Assembly: GCA_020809705.1 (NCBI GenBank) | Contig: CP085834.1 | Span: forward strand, 2,852,001-2,916,000 | Length of the DNA: 64,000 bases | DNA from: Calonectria ilicicola | Taxonomy: Eukaryota; Ascomycota; Sordariomycetes; Hypocreales; Nectriaceae | Direction of reading: 5' to 3' | Notes under the pieces: model-generated | What the model saw: only the letters and a program-made list of their open reading frames with translations | Databases searched by the model: none | Told to the model about the DNA's origin: nothing | Program-made: the position numbers and the translations under genes | Shown here: piece by piece, positions 1 to 11,347 of the stretch | Position numbering within the stretch: the first letter of the stretch is position 1 | Layout of the letters: each line of letters opens with the position of its first letter

Positions 1-2436
1 ACCCAGTCTCCGAGTTCTCACTATGATAAAGCTGTGCCTCGAGCGTATTCTCCCATACTTCATTAAATGATGTTTCAGCAAGGAAGAAATTCAGGTCGAG
101 GCCGTATAATAATGCTGTGTCTCCAGCATGAAAAAGAAACCGAGTTTCGCGAGTAGATCGGGTCATGGCTAGCATTCGTTTTTTTGAAACGTCATTTTCA
201 GCAGTAAATCGCCGCAGAATTTCTCGCTGAACATCGCCTGCAGCAAATTGCTTGAGTAATTGTTTGTCCTTTTCTGAAAAGGAATTCTTGTCATGTTTCT
301 GCGTGGCATCTGCGCCTATTCTGGGGCTCTTGGCGCTGCTCTTTGAGACATTTTGTGCTTCGGTGGCTGCCTTTTGTTCTGCTTGGGATAATTTTGACTT
401 GGAAGCATTAAGTGAGTAGGACTCAATTATTTTCAAAGCTCTCCAAATCCAGAAATGTGCATTAAGGCGATATTTACTATAGCCCTCCACGCTTGAATGT
501 GGCCATGCGCGTGCGCCTCGCTTATCCGATGCATTTAGGCTTTGAATCCAACTTATTGAAGTGCCCAACACCAGGCGTCGCGAAATATCACGATCTGGGT
601 CGTCTTTGTATACATTTGCGAATTCTGCAGCCTTGATGATTTGGAAGGCAGAATCTGTGAATGAATTGTTTGGTGTGAAGGACTCACTGCCTGAAGGCAT
701 AATCTTGCCGTTGACCCAGTAGTTGGCGACAAAACACCCTGATGCCGATTTTTCAGCCATCGATAACCACTTTACATGGCCCCGACAAACACGTTTGATC
801 CTTTGCGACAGAAATTCATAGGCACTGTGATTCTCAAAGGACATTTCTTTAAGCCGCCTTGAGATTTCCAATAAGAAGCTGAAGGCAAAGCTATTTTTGT
901 TAGTATATCTTGATGAATCAGGTTCTATACAGAATGGGTACATACAAACTTGCAGAAGAACAGACGCGATGACCTGACATGTCCCCGCAAGTTAATGCAA
1001 TCGCAGCGTCGCCATTTTTATCGCTTTCTTCGATTGGTATGGCGCATACAGATAGAATATGCTCAAGCGTCCGCTGCGAAACGAAATCAATATGGTTGAT
1101 GGGGCTTATCTTATTGTCAGGAACTCCGTCCAGGGTCTTCATAGTGGTTGTCGGATTAGTTGGTCTATCTGTAAATGGTGGAACCTGAAGTTTTGTGTCG
1201 TCGCTTTCTTTGATCGTTTGGGAAACATAAAATTGTTCGAAGCGAGCTGATTCATTCCTGAGATGCCGGTTGACATTTGCCGTTGCTTCAGGAATTAGGA
1301 ATTCTGTCCAATCTTGGCTCATATCCTTGTACTTTTGTAAATGAATCATTTTATACGCGACAACGATTTCGAGGGTTTCATTGCTGTCCAAGTTTTTGAT
1401 CAGCAAATTGAACCCCTCCTCGTCAACACCACCATTGGGAGACATTTCCCATTTCACGGCTTCGCCGTTTACAAATACCGACACTAAAATCACGATGGCA
1501 CCACGATCTATGTCTTCTTCTTGCACATCCTTATTCCTGCTAGGTTGTGCTTGGTCCGGGACCGGGGTCCTCGGGTATAAAGGATCTGGTTCATCAGTGT
1601 GGGACTGACCCTGCTCAGATTGAGTGGAGGCGACCGTGAATGTGTGTGCTAGAACCCATCCATATCTATTTGGGGCCATGGTGTGATAATGGTCAGCTCG
1701 TCGGTCATTGAAGTGATTCTTCGAGGCAAGATATTCCAGCTCTCGGATATGAATGCGGCTCTCAAAATGAACCGAAATCTCGTGGTGCTCTTCCCTCTTG
1801 TTCTTGATGAGGTACTGCTGAAGCACAGTCTTATCCTTTACCATCCATTGAATCGTTACATCCGATTCATCATTATCATATCTATACCGTGGCCATCTGT
1901 TGTGCACATAGCCAAGGCTAGGGCGCTCCGTGAGATCAACACCAGATATTTGGAGCCCATATGTAAGTTCTGTTTCTTTCTTTTGCCCCCGAAGATCAAA
2001 CAAGCTTTTCATACGATCTTGAACCCAGAAAGGCTCGTCTATGGTCTGATGATCTGCAGAAAACATGGATGAAGTTCCAGCGCGTAAATATGCGCTGAAT
2101 TGCATAAGTTGCCCGTAGGCGTTGACGCTAGCCGTGACTCCATCTTCTCCAAAAGAAGTGTAATTATCGGAATTGGGGGCATTCAGCCAAGAGCTGTATT
2201 CAGCTTTGCTGGGGTCAAACAGTGGATCGCGTTGGGTCTTGGTTTGCGGTCGGCCTAGAGTAATTAGGTTTGAGTTCAGAGTGTCACAAGGCTGTCTTAC
2301 TAGACCTGTATTTGGCGAAGGCCTCGCCATCTTCCTGCGGCACTCTCTTGGTGTCCCAGAAAGGGGGGTGCTCCTCTGCTACCCATTTAGGACGCTCTGA
2401 GGTTGGAGGAGAGTTATCGTCGCCGCACACCGACAT
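1..2436 (-). CDS. unrecognised fungal protein, 3' part cut by window edge
   Basis: I do not recognise this family. The gene reads leftwards and is still open at base 1. The proposed start is the ATG at 2436-2434. Exon 1 is 2436-2301, exon 2 is 2254-946 and exon 3 runs from 890 to the edge. The first intron (2300-2255, 46 bp) has a GTAAGA donor and a CTAAT branch point. The second (945-891, 55 bp) has GTATGT and ACTAAC. Both keep the frame, giving more than 770 residues. No signal peptide or membrane segment is visible. The N-terminal part holds a conserved-looking stretch around GVTASVNAYGQLMQFSAYL. The last part is rich in Lys, Gln and Ser and looks unstructured. An ATG at 2330 opens the exon 2 frame without splicing, but the canonical splice makes the upstream start more likely. 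Sure that it codes; function unknown. Confidence 0.7.
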
Positions 2437-4271
2437 CGTAAGTGACGTTGAGGCAAATACCGCAACCGTGTTTTTGTCAAATTCTGCGCGCTGGGTCCGT
2501 GATTGTTGGAACAATTATGAAGGCTGCATAAGCACAAGATCAGGCAACGAATCATAATCGTGGTTAACCGCTTAAATGCTGGTTGTTGGTTCGCATTTTG
2601 GGGGCTAAAAGATGCTTTAACTGGAAGTTTAAGCGAGATCAGTCAGCAATGCAAGGTGTTCAAAAGCAGAAAATCGGTTACCTTTTTGCAATATGTGTAC
2701 TATAAATATCACGGATCATTCGAATAATTAATTTAGGCAATGGTGAATGATCTCACACATCAAATTTATTCAAGGCGAGGATCAGTTGTATACAACCCTA
2801 ACCCTAACCCTGCATATGTTATGTTCCAAGATCATTTCTGACTGTAGCGGGGGGGTTTGGTACCCACTTGCTATTACTTATCGCAGTACTGGCTAAAACC
2901 CTTTTATAAACGCAAACCAAGTGTTTAACAATCGGCAACATGTTTTTAGGGGTTACCTACCCCTCTATTCGCAAAATAGATCCCCAAGTTCCAGCATTGC
3001 CCTGTGTACAGCCCCGGTTTATGGACACGAGCTACAACTGCACTTTCTCCAACTTCCAGTCCATATTCATTGAGGTTCTTCGGAAGATCTGTAGAATTAA
3101 TTCTGTTTCATAAGATTTCATAGAAGTAGCTATCTATTTACACATAGAGGAGGAACATTTTGTGTTGCCTCTATAATAATTCTGACCCGTCATCAGTACA
3201 AGCTAGGTAGTGACACTACCTCAAGGTTGCCATCTAGCGACAACATACATTTATTCCGACAAGTGTGGAGCTCATCTATGAGAATTCAAATATATATTTG
3301 GAAAAGAGCCAGAAACCCACCATGGAAACACCCATTAGCCGGGTTTCCAACCGCTTGTACGCACAAAACGGGCTGTGTACATCAACTCATCACACCACTC
3401 AATCTCATAAGTCTACCCAATAAAGCTGCCACTGACCAACCAGGACAAAGGTCAAACGTGTTAGCGGATGCCTTTGATCACGTTAGTTTGAATAGCGGTG
3501 CTCGGTTAGCTAGGCTCATTGCCATTTTAGCTGTGTTGGTCAATCTTTGGTTTCCGCTCACCGTATTTGGTAATTCCGCCCGACAATTTTCAAAAATGGA
3601 CACGGACTATTGGTTTATCCGCAGATATTGTCGGCGACTATCCCCCAAATTTTGTGTCTTTGGCTAGCGCTCAACTGATCCCTGTCCCGCGTGTGTTCCG
3701 GAACGAGTCAAGATCTTCGGAAGCGTGACATCCCGCCCTCATTCACCAGCTTGTTGGTTATCTAAGGCATCCCAAGACTCAAACTTCACATATTCCGGCC
3801 CCTTAAATTATTGAAGAAATCGCTGTACCAGTCATTTATGTCGTATATACCCCACTCTAGGTAGTCACTCTAGCAAATTGTCGTATAGGAACGGATTCCG
3901 GCCTTCCGTCAGCCTTGTTGGTTCAATTTTGTACTCAGGGTCCTGCACTGCCTACTCATTTGCTCCGTATGCACCGAAAGCTATTCCCGTACGAGAATGT
4001 CGTAATTCAGGGCTCGAGTCATTTATTTCCCTTCTACCATCCCCTGAATCCCCAGACTTTCTACCCCAGACCCACCCCCGCATCAGCCGTCCCCTGCTAG
4101 GACGCGAATGATGCGCTTTAATATGACGTCCTTGTCCCATCTCCGCATTCACAATGGAGGTGTATTCATTCCTGTCAATCTTTGTGTGGTGGCAACAAGT
4201 CACAGCACCTCCATTCAGCCTTCGTTTGTGTAGTGACACATACCCTAAACACAAGTTAATGCCTTGTAACC
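2437..4271. other. intergenic region
   Basis: No convincing gene. The longest frame here (3227-3667) starts at a non-ATG codon and has no family features. It holds the telomere-like repeat at 2794 and the divergent promoters of the two flanking genes. Confidence 0.5.
2794..2811. repeat. short interstitial telomere-like repeat (AACCCT)3
   Basis: Three perfect AACCCT units, the complement of the TTAGGG telomere repeat of filamentous fungi, lie alone in intergenic DNA. Three units are too few to act as a telomere. They could be a healed break, a remnant of a chromosome end, a binding site for telomere-repeat proteins, or chance. Confidence 0.6.
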
Positions 4272-5380
4272 ATGGTGATCCCAGATATTGCCACCAGCGG
4301 GTTCACTAAGAGAGATGGCATGGAATATTCACCTGAGGCTGTAATGGTAGTGGTACGAGATTCTTGGACCCGCCCCTTTCACAAACAATTCTAACATTCG
4401 CTGATCAGATTTGCTCGACACTGGCCTTATATAATGCGTTCGAACTCCTTGGTCTCATCTTTGCGACTTTCAAAAGACGAAACGGGCTCTATTTTTGGAG
4501 CATTCTCTTGGCTACATTTGGCGTTATTCCCTACACATTTGGCTGGCTGGCCGATTATTTCGACATAATCAATGTCTACGCGGCTATGGCAATTGCTAGC
4601 CTCGGATGGATACTCTTGATCACAGGCCAGTCTGTGGTCTTGTACTCCAGACTACATCTTGTCTTGGTTAGACCAAAAATCTTGCGTGCCGTTTTTTGGA
4701 TGATCATCTTCAATGCCGTCGTTTGGCACACCAGCGTCACCATCATGCTGTTCATTTCCGCTTCTGGCAAAACTGACAGTGGGAATGGATACAGTCCCAC
4801 CTTTAACGCCATGGAGAAAACTCAAATGACCTGTTTCTGTGTCCAAGAGTTCATCATATCTGGTCTTTACATCTGGAAGACTGTGGACATCCTCCAGACA
4901 GCTTTCGGGAGCAAGCGACGCTACCTGTGGCATCTCTGTGCCGTCAACGTAGTCATTGTCATCATGGACATTGCCCTTCTTGTAGTCGAATACCAGGACC
5001 ATTACCTCCTGCAACAAGGGCTTAAAGTTGTCGTTTACTCCATCAAACTCAAACTAGAGTTTCTAGTTCTTGACAAACTTGTGGAATTTGTGCAGCATCG
5101 TGGCGGTTCCAATCCTGGAGCTAGCTCCGGTCGCCACACGGGTCGATTTGTCGAATTGTCGGGTAGTAGAGCGAAATCGGATAAACGTTCCACCATGGCA
5201 CCTGATGCAATTCATATGGAGAATTTGCATCCCACAGCGACAATTGTATCAAGATCATCGCATTCTCAAGGGGCTGACGAGGGGCAAATCAAAGTCACAA
5301 CCACGATTGACGTGGACCAGTATGTCGCAGATGGCAGCAATGACAGCACAGATGAACTGTATCATAAATCTTTGAGTTAG
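4272..5380 (+). CDS. seven-TM integral membrane protein, DUF7703 type
   Basis: Predicted multi-span membrane protein of the fungal DUF7703-type family; the biochemical role is not known. Exon 1 is 4272-4352 and exon 2 is 4409-5380, joined in frame over a 56 bp intron (GTACGA donor, CTAAC branch, CAG acceptor), giving 350 residues. The start is the ATG at 4272, which sits in a good context (AACCATGG). The exon 2 frame has no ATG of its own near its beginning, so the upstream exon is needed; it also supplies the first half of TM1 (SPEAVMVV joining ICSTLALYNAFELL). About seven hydrophobic segments follow. The family-like phrase GLYFWSILLATFGVIPY lies near residue 50. The last ~100 residues are a Ser/Thr-rich cytosolic tail. 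Confidence 0.8.
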
Positions 5381-5772
5381 GCTGTAGTTCAATTAGAAGA
5401 AATCGACATAGGCACACTACAACCTCATTCTACTGTAAAAAGTGATGACGGAATCATGTATATTTGTAGCAAGGATCGTCCATATGACGTGCATTGGGTT
5501 CATAGATTGATCGATTGGTGCATCCACTGATTAGCGTTTTTGGCGGTTTGAAGTAGATAGGTTACTTAGGGGCGATCCCAATCCTATCATTCTGACTGCG
5601 GCGAAACTGACTCGTGCAACGGTACAGTACGACAATTGTATTTAAACTCCATGCATGCTCATGAAAAATTTGAGAAAAAGAAAACCCATGTTCTCCTATT
5701 ACTAGTTGCCATTCTCACGGCGCCAAACTCTTTCTCTCACGATACCTATCAACAATTAACGAATCAAACAAG

Positions 5773-5991
5773 ATGCGGTGCCTTCTCATATTTGAGGCAC
5801 TCTTCGCAAGTTTGGCCTTTTCTTTGCCCCAGGGCACCGATCTTCCATGCTGCTGCTGCGATGGTGTTTTGGAAAAGTTTGTATGCAGCTATGCTGTGCC
5901 GAAAGAAAAATGCTTTTGCCCTCATGTCGTCTGTCCCCCGCATGCGCCGACAATCTATCATGGTCAGCCGGGAACAGTGACACCACCCTAG
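5773..5991 (+). CDS. small secreted cysteine-rich protein
   Basis: A 72-residue protein with a clear signal peptide (hydrophobic residues 4-18, likely cut near residue 20) and a short mature part with eight cysteines: a run of four (26-29), then C38, C47, C49 and C54. The CFCP motif and Pro-rich end are typical of small extracellular fungal proteins, some of which are effectors. No intron is needed, and the ATG context (AAGATGC) is acceptable. The target is unknown. Overlapping frames on both strands lack such features. Transcript data would be needed to be certain because of its size. Confidence 0.6.
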   Translation: MRCLLIFEALFASLAFSLPQGTDLPCCCCDGVLEKFVCSYAVPKEKCFCPHVVCPPHAPTIYHGQPGTVTPP

Positions 5992-6339
5992 AACCGAAGT
6001 CGCATTCCCTTGATTTAGGAGACGACAAGTATGCGGTGACGTCGAAAGGTTAGTAGGTTATGCCCTCGATATTATCAGTTGCTTTTTAGATAGTTGAATG
6101 TGCGGAGGAAATTTCTAATAAGAAAGGAGACGTGGCATGCTGACTGTGGCAATTATGATAGACCGGCGTACATAAAAGAGTCGAAGAATACCAAATATGT
6201 CATTTGACGGGGAAAAATGGAAATTTGGTTCTCGTTTTGGGGGGAAAACGACACATTATTCTGAATTTGTGCGCAAGGACATGGATCTATTTCTGATAAA
6301 CTAAAATTGGTGACATTTCACTTGTTCTTATTTAATTAT

Positions 6340-6585
6340 GAGCCTTGCTGCGCGCACACATAGATTTCGCTAGGTGCACACATCAAACTATTTAGCTAGG
6401 GCTTTTCTAGGAAATTCTAAAACGTCCAAAGAAAATACTAAAAGCTTAATTTATTTTATTATAAATAAATTTAGAAAAATATACAAAATTATTTATTTTA
6501 TTCTTATTCCTTTATTTGAATGTTAAATGTAGGTGCTATATGTGTGTGCACCCACCAAAACGTATGTGTACGCGCAGCAAGACTC
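6340..6585. mobile_element. MITE-like element with 45-bp terminal inverted repeats
   Basis: A 246 bp non-coding, AT-rich element. Its left end (6340-6384) and the reverse complement of its right end (6585-6540) match at about 37 of 45 positions, both beginning GAG(C/T)CTTGCTGCGCG. The flanks are TTAATTAT on the left (6332-6339) and TTAATTAC on the right (6586-6593), so a 7-8 bp target-site duplication is likely, as for hAT-like elements. There is no transposase, so it would move in trans. Several of the arm mismatches are C/T or G/A, consistent with ageing or repeat-induced point mutation. I saw no second copy in the window. Confidence 0.75.
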
Positions 6586-6593
6586 TTAATTAC

Positions 6594-7829
6594 TTGTTGC
6601 GGTTGCTCAGGGCCTTAATGATAGCTCGACCTGCCATCGAGTCGAACATCATTGTAGGGCTTCAAGGTTCCTGATCTATAGCATGAAAGAAAAAAGCCTG
6701 GGCATTTTGGGATAACGACTTTGATAAGTATTCGACTATGTGATTTATCATGTGATATTGATTGTGGGTGATGTGGATATGAAAAAATCTAATTTTTCAG
6801 AGTGCATCAAGATTGTGCCCCGAATATACTAGATACTCGTTGTATTTGATACCTTTGCGGTTGAAGTGCTCCTTTTTGTAAGCATTGTACCGAACCCTGC
6901 AAGAAAAGAAGACAAAGAAAAAGAAGGAAGGAATCGTTTGACAGCTTTAGCCGCTAGGCAAATTGGTTCTGCATGAGGGGTGTTTGGCGGCGTCAGGATC
7001 AGATTTCTTTGCGTATTTGTACTGCACTAAGAAGCAATCCCCAAACTAATAGTGGCGATTATTCATTTCCAAATGCCGATGCCACTCGATCAGATAACAC
7101 CGACCACAATATAATGGCATTCCGAGCCAAATTTATGAGTTACTGTTACACGTGCATAAAAAGAATCGAGAATTTAGGGCCTAGGGCGTGTATCTTCTCA
7201 AATTGGCCAGGGACAAGTTCTACTTGGGACCCAACTGCTCAATCATTCGCCTTGAATAACCACGATGATCCAAAGTGCTCGTTCTTGTCGTTTTCATTCA
7301 CGCGTTCTGGTATGGAATTTGATTCATGATATTGATTTTTTTGCGTCTGACTGGGATTCGGCATCACGCAATGGCACCATTCTGAGTCAAAAATAGCAAA
7401 GGAATGCCAGGCGACGAGTCTTTTCTCCAGCTGTTCAATATCCGAAATTATAGGCGGGCGTTCCATGCAGAACAGATATGGTTTAGAGTTACAACAAGTA
7501 TTACTTCACTGGATACTACTATGGCAACGCCTATCCTATGCCTGATCGCAGTCTGTTTAATAATAAACTATTTGCTACATTAAGTTTGGAAATTTATTAA
7601 AGTGTAGATACATTTAGAATAAGATAGCTTTATTACTTAGGTCCACAAACCCTTCCCGCATTTCCCAAACCCTGGCTTCCATATCCATTAAAATACTTTG
7701 CATCCCTCAGTTACCCATGCAACTGCCCCCTAAAAAGGACATGTTTGCCTGTACCGTAATTCCCCTATTAATATGAAGTGGGCTTAATTACCCTCAGATT
7801 ATTGTCAGAGTCGAATACCACCCTCAACT
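6594..7829. other. intergenic region
   Basis: No supported gene. A frame at 6973-7329 has no domain, no hydrophobic segment and no plausible splice partner. Base composition is AT-rich around 7550-7640. Confidence 0.5.
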
Positions 7830-8294
7830 TTACCACCCAAGACAGGATTCATCATCTGATGATTCGATAACAAACGGGTTGGACAAGGCTGATTGCTCGG
7901 TGCTATCCCTATATTGTAGTTAGAAATCAGATGCGACATTTATACACAAATTGTCTACTGGATAGAAAGAAACAAGTATGAGAAAGCCCTCAAATTGACA
8001 TTCCAAGTAAAGAATCGTTCATCCATTGGCTCAAAGTCGCCCACTGCAGGCCCAAGTGGATAAAGGCTATTGTAAACAGTGACGTTAAATGGAGGGGTAC
8101 CGCCTTGCCACGCAATCCGACTCTCGCCGCATTGCTTCATATTAATTCAGCATTAGCTCATGTCCATGGAGAAAATACAGCACAGACTGTCGAGCGCGGG
8201 GCAAACGTACGACAGGATTCTCTGGTGATTTTATGCTGAGTGAGTTGGCAGCTCCAAACACAGAGGCGAGATATGTGAGTTTTCGGAGCATCAT
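7830..8294 (-). CDS. small secreted protein, three exons
   Basis: Predicted by splicing: exon 1 8294-8211, exon 2 8134-7959, exon 3 7908-7830, total 112 residues. Intron 1 has GTACGT and a GCTAAT-type branch. Intron 2 has GTAGAC and CTAAC before TATAG. All phases agree. The start is the double ATG at 8294; residues 1-18 form a signal peptide (MMLRKLTYLASVFGAANS). The mature part carries the pattern CGxxxIxWxGGTPPFxVxV, then FTWNVNL, and ends with DSTEQSA and a C-terminal SCLG. This order (Trp-Gly-Gly-Thr-Pro-Pro, WxVxLxxG-like, DSTGxxxxSxPF-like) recurs in fungal extracellular and GPI-type proteins. Function unknown; probably cell-wall or extracellular. Each exon alone would be overlooked. 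Confidence 0.7.
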
Positions 8295-11077
8295 GATATG
8301 TGTTCGATGTACAAGATAGAATTAAGTAATAGATGATCAACGAAGGAAATGGTTTGAGTGCTGATGAGATACGCTAGATCATCCACCGGATATTTATAAA
8401 ACTACTTGATGCCTGGGTGTTGATGCTACCACCCTAGAGTTCGTCGAAATAAGAGATCAAAAATGTTATTAACGGCAATAGGCAAGGTTTAACAAATCAT
8501 ATTCGTCTCTGTTGACTGGGTTATCCGTAAGGAGTTATGGTTTTGTTGTTGGGGAAATCATGGGAAGTTTAGCTTGGCCAAGGATGAAAGTTACGCCAAA
8601 AATGGTCGAAATGGTCAAAACGTGGACTAAGCCGAAGGCCGAGTGGGGATAGATGCAAAACATAGATCAGGAGCTATGTTTCAGTTTCCTGTGGGGTAAG
8701 ACCCCTATTTTATTCTTCTCCCTTGACAAAAATAGGGGTTCAACGGATTCAGGGAATCGGGCAATCACTTGGCAGTCTCCCATCCCACCAAATCTTCTAT
8801 ATGATGCATCTTAGGCGCTTACTCAAGGTCACACTTAAACCACCTTCCTTGAGGATACACGCCTTCATTGAAACTCCCGCGAATATATCGTACGACTTTA
8901 TCTCTCCGTAAAGCAAGGATGGCGGCCCGGCTGAGCGCCGATAGGGCTCGGGCAGACTAGTCTGAATGCGTCGCATCCAGCCCGGATGCGGATTTTGCCG
9001 GAAGCAGTGTGAATAGTTCTACAGAATTGTGCGAGGGCTATATTTACTCCTATCTATCAGATATACTATCTGATTTGGCATGGCGCATGTCCTTAGGCAA
9101 ATTTCAAAGTCGATAGTATTGGGTTGCAAGCTGTCCATGTTGTCCAGATGGATTCCACCAAGCCGAATCCCCACATGTATCTCTTTTGTTACCAAGTAGT
9201 TGTCTCCAACACACATATGCGATTTTATGCCTGTAGTATCATGTTGTAAATTATGTCATGTATATTGTTTGATCCCCTTTTTAGACCCACCTGTCGCGTT
9301 TTCACCTTTCTCCTCAGCATTACTATTGAGTATCTGGTGCGATAGAATAAAATAAACCCCCAAATCACCTCATTCCCTCCAGGTTTGTATCGCGGCAAAG
9401 TATTCAGTAGCGTGTTTTCCTGTGATGTTTTGATCTTCCAATCAAAATCGGCCCCTACTGCCTATCGCTGTATTTGTCAACAAAGTTGCTGCAAGTCGGG
9501 CCATTTCCAATCTTATCGAGCAAAGTTCAAGTGAGGTAGCCCTCCCAGGTCCAAGCTCCTGTTGGAACATGAACAACATTGTTGCCGCATTCATGACACC
9601 CCTGACACACGCGGTCTTCGTAGTCCTCTTTTCTATCTCGAGGCAACAGTCCAGAAGGCAGTATATGTGATACATACAAACGTAGAAGACAGCAGTTTGG
9701 TCTTATCAAATCTGCTCATAAAATTGGTGTAGTTTCGCACACGTTCTCAGGGTGTGGTGTGGTGCATATTGGCAGGGATTCAGTGAATGGATTATGACCA
9801 CCAGACAGTCTCGCGACAATAATCCTAGGAAATCTTTTCTTGATTGCCTATTGCTATATATTAGCGACCATTAAAAGAAATATGTTAACCAGAGCACTGG
9901 TTCATGAGTATTGATCCATGAATGTGAAGGAGCTTATTCTCGAACTCACCTAGGTAGGTTGCTGTGCCAGCCTTCGTTGCGGACATTCCAGCACCAAGCT
10001 CGATTTCTCCTCGTGACTGCAGCTGCCCTAAGAGCAGCCCACACGGCACTGGTGAAAGTCTTACATTGCACATTTCATTTTACTAGGCTTAGTGATGGGA
10101 GCCTTCCGCTGTCATGCAATCCAAGGAAACCTGGCAATTGTATCTGCACTTTGGCGAATTGCGTGGTGAGTGAGTGGGGTAAATCACTGCCGAACTATCT
10201 CAAAGGGAAGCCACGACATGATCTTCACCTAGAGCAAGTTGGTTTTCTAGGCTACTAAGTATTTTAATTGAAACCCTTCGTTTAATTAACAAATGAGGCG
10301 TCGGGATAGGTCCTTTTGATCCATGAAATAGCTGGGATTTGGGGGTCGGCGTGTAATTGACTCCTGGAATTGTCATACAAGGGCGCAAGGTGAGAGTGGA
10401 TCAGTAATAGGTCTGTATATTATTGTATTTTCTTGTGTTTAATTATTTCTAGGTTTTCTTTTACAGTGGGTATCATCTGGGTCCTCCTTCTCATGAAAAT
10501 CCTCTCTTATGCTTCAAAAAGAGGATGGTTACTATGCGATCATTCCCACACCATATTGCTATCCCATCGCAGCACTTGGAGATTCTCTATTATTTTGAGC
10601 ACCTTATAACTTTAGCAGTCTAGTGAGTATTTGCATCAAATAACGACAGCACGCACACACCGCGTTTTTAGAAACCTGTATTGAGCCATATTTTGGTATG
10701 GAGCTTAAGCGCTTAGAGGAAAGGCGAGGCGTACTTCAGGCAACAGGGCCTTGCCTTGCGGTTTTTTGGATCACGAAATAAGCCCTAAGCAGGAAAAAGA
10801 AAAATGACATTAAATGGTAACCAATCTATCTCGCAGCCACAGTTTCATGATGCGCCAGCAGATCAGGCTACCAGTCATATCGCTCCATTCCAAAAGTGGC
10901 TGGCGCTTTAACGTGCAGTCATATTCTTGGCGTGACATTTTTCAACCAAAATCAGGATCAAGACGGATTTACATGATAAAAGTGGCGTCAGCTGAACATG
11001 TTGGTGGTCAGAGACTAGAATATTTCGTGCCGTTGTCCCGAGCTATTTTCTAGCATTCCCACATGTCAATTGTTTAG
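8295..11077. other. gene-poor intergenic region
   Basis: Apart from the possible remnant at 9455-9709, I see no supported gene. Frames at 9019-9216, 9911-10258 and 10814-11053 have no family features. Confidence 0.45.
9455..9709 (-). pseudogene. possible remnant of a secreted cysteine-rich protein
   Basis: One frame reads protein-like on both sides of a single in-frame TGA (9529-9527). The upstream part contains VCQGCHECGNNVVHVPTG; the downstream part contains GNGPTCSNFVDKYSDRQ and then a stop at 9457-9455. Further upstream (to about 9830) another stretch with regular cysteines (LPICTTPHPENVC) may belong to it, but I found no clean splice joining them. It could be a decayed secreted-protein gene. 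It could also be chance, as no family is recognised. Confidence 0.3.
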
Positions 11078-11085
11078 TATATAAA
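11078..11085 (+). promoter_or_regulatory. TATA box of the HeLo gene
   Basis: TATATAAA lies 263 bases upstream of the ATG at 11348. The long leader fits a 5'-UTR intron at 11268-11329 (GTCAGT donor, CTAAT branch, CTATTAG acceptor). Confidence 0.5.
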
Positions 11086-11347
11086 GGGCCTCTCATATAT
11101 GCGGTACATGCTTCATACTCCTACAAATCACCTGACTATCCCTTCAACACGCCTCTGGACAAAGCATCCATTTCTCAATTTATTCTTTGACTCTTCACGA
11201 TTAAACCCCTGTAACAGAGACGCAATTGCCCGCGTTTCACTATACTGGAGCCCAAACTTTCCAAAAGGTCAGTGGGTTATATTCTACATGTCGGCGGATT
11301 CTCGTATCTTTGATCTAATATGCTATTAGCTACTGAACCTATTCACC

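Noticed and set aside
3227..3667. 146-codon plus-strand frame
   Set aside because: It starts at TTG, has no domain or splice signals, and has mixed composition typical of chance.
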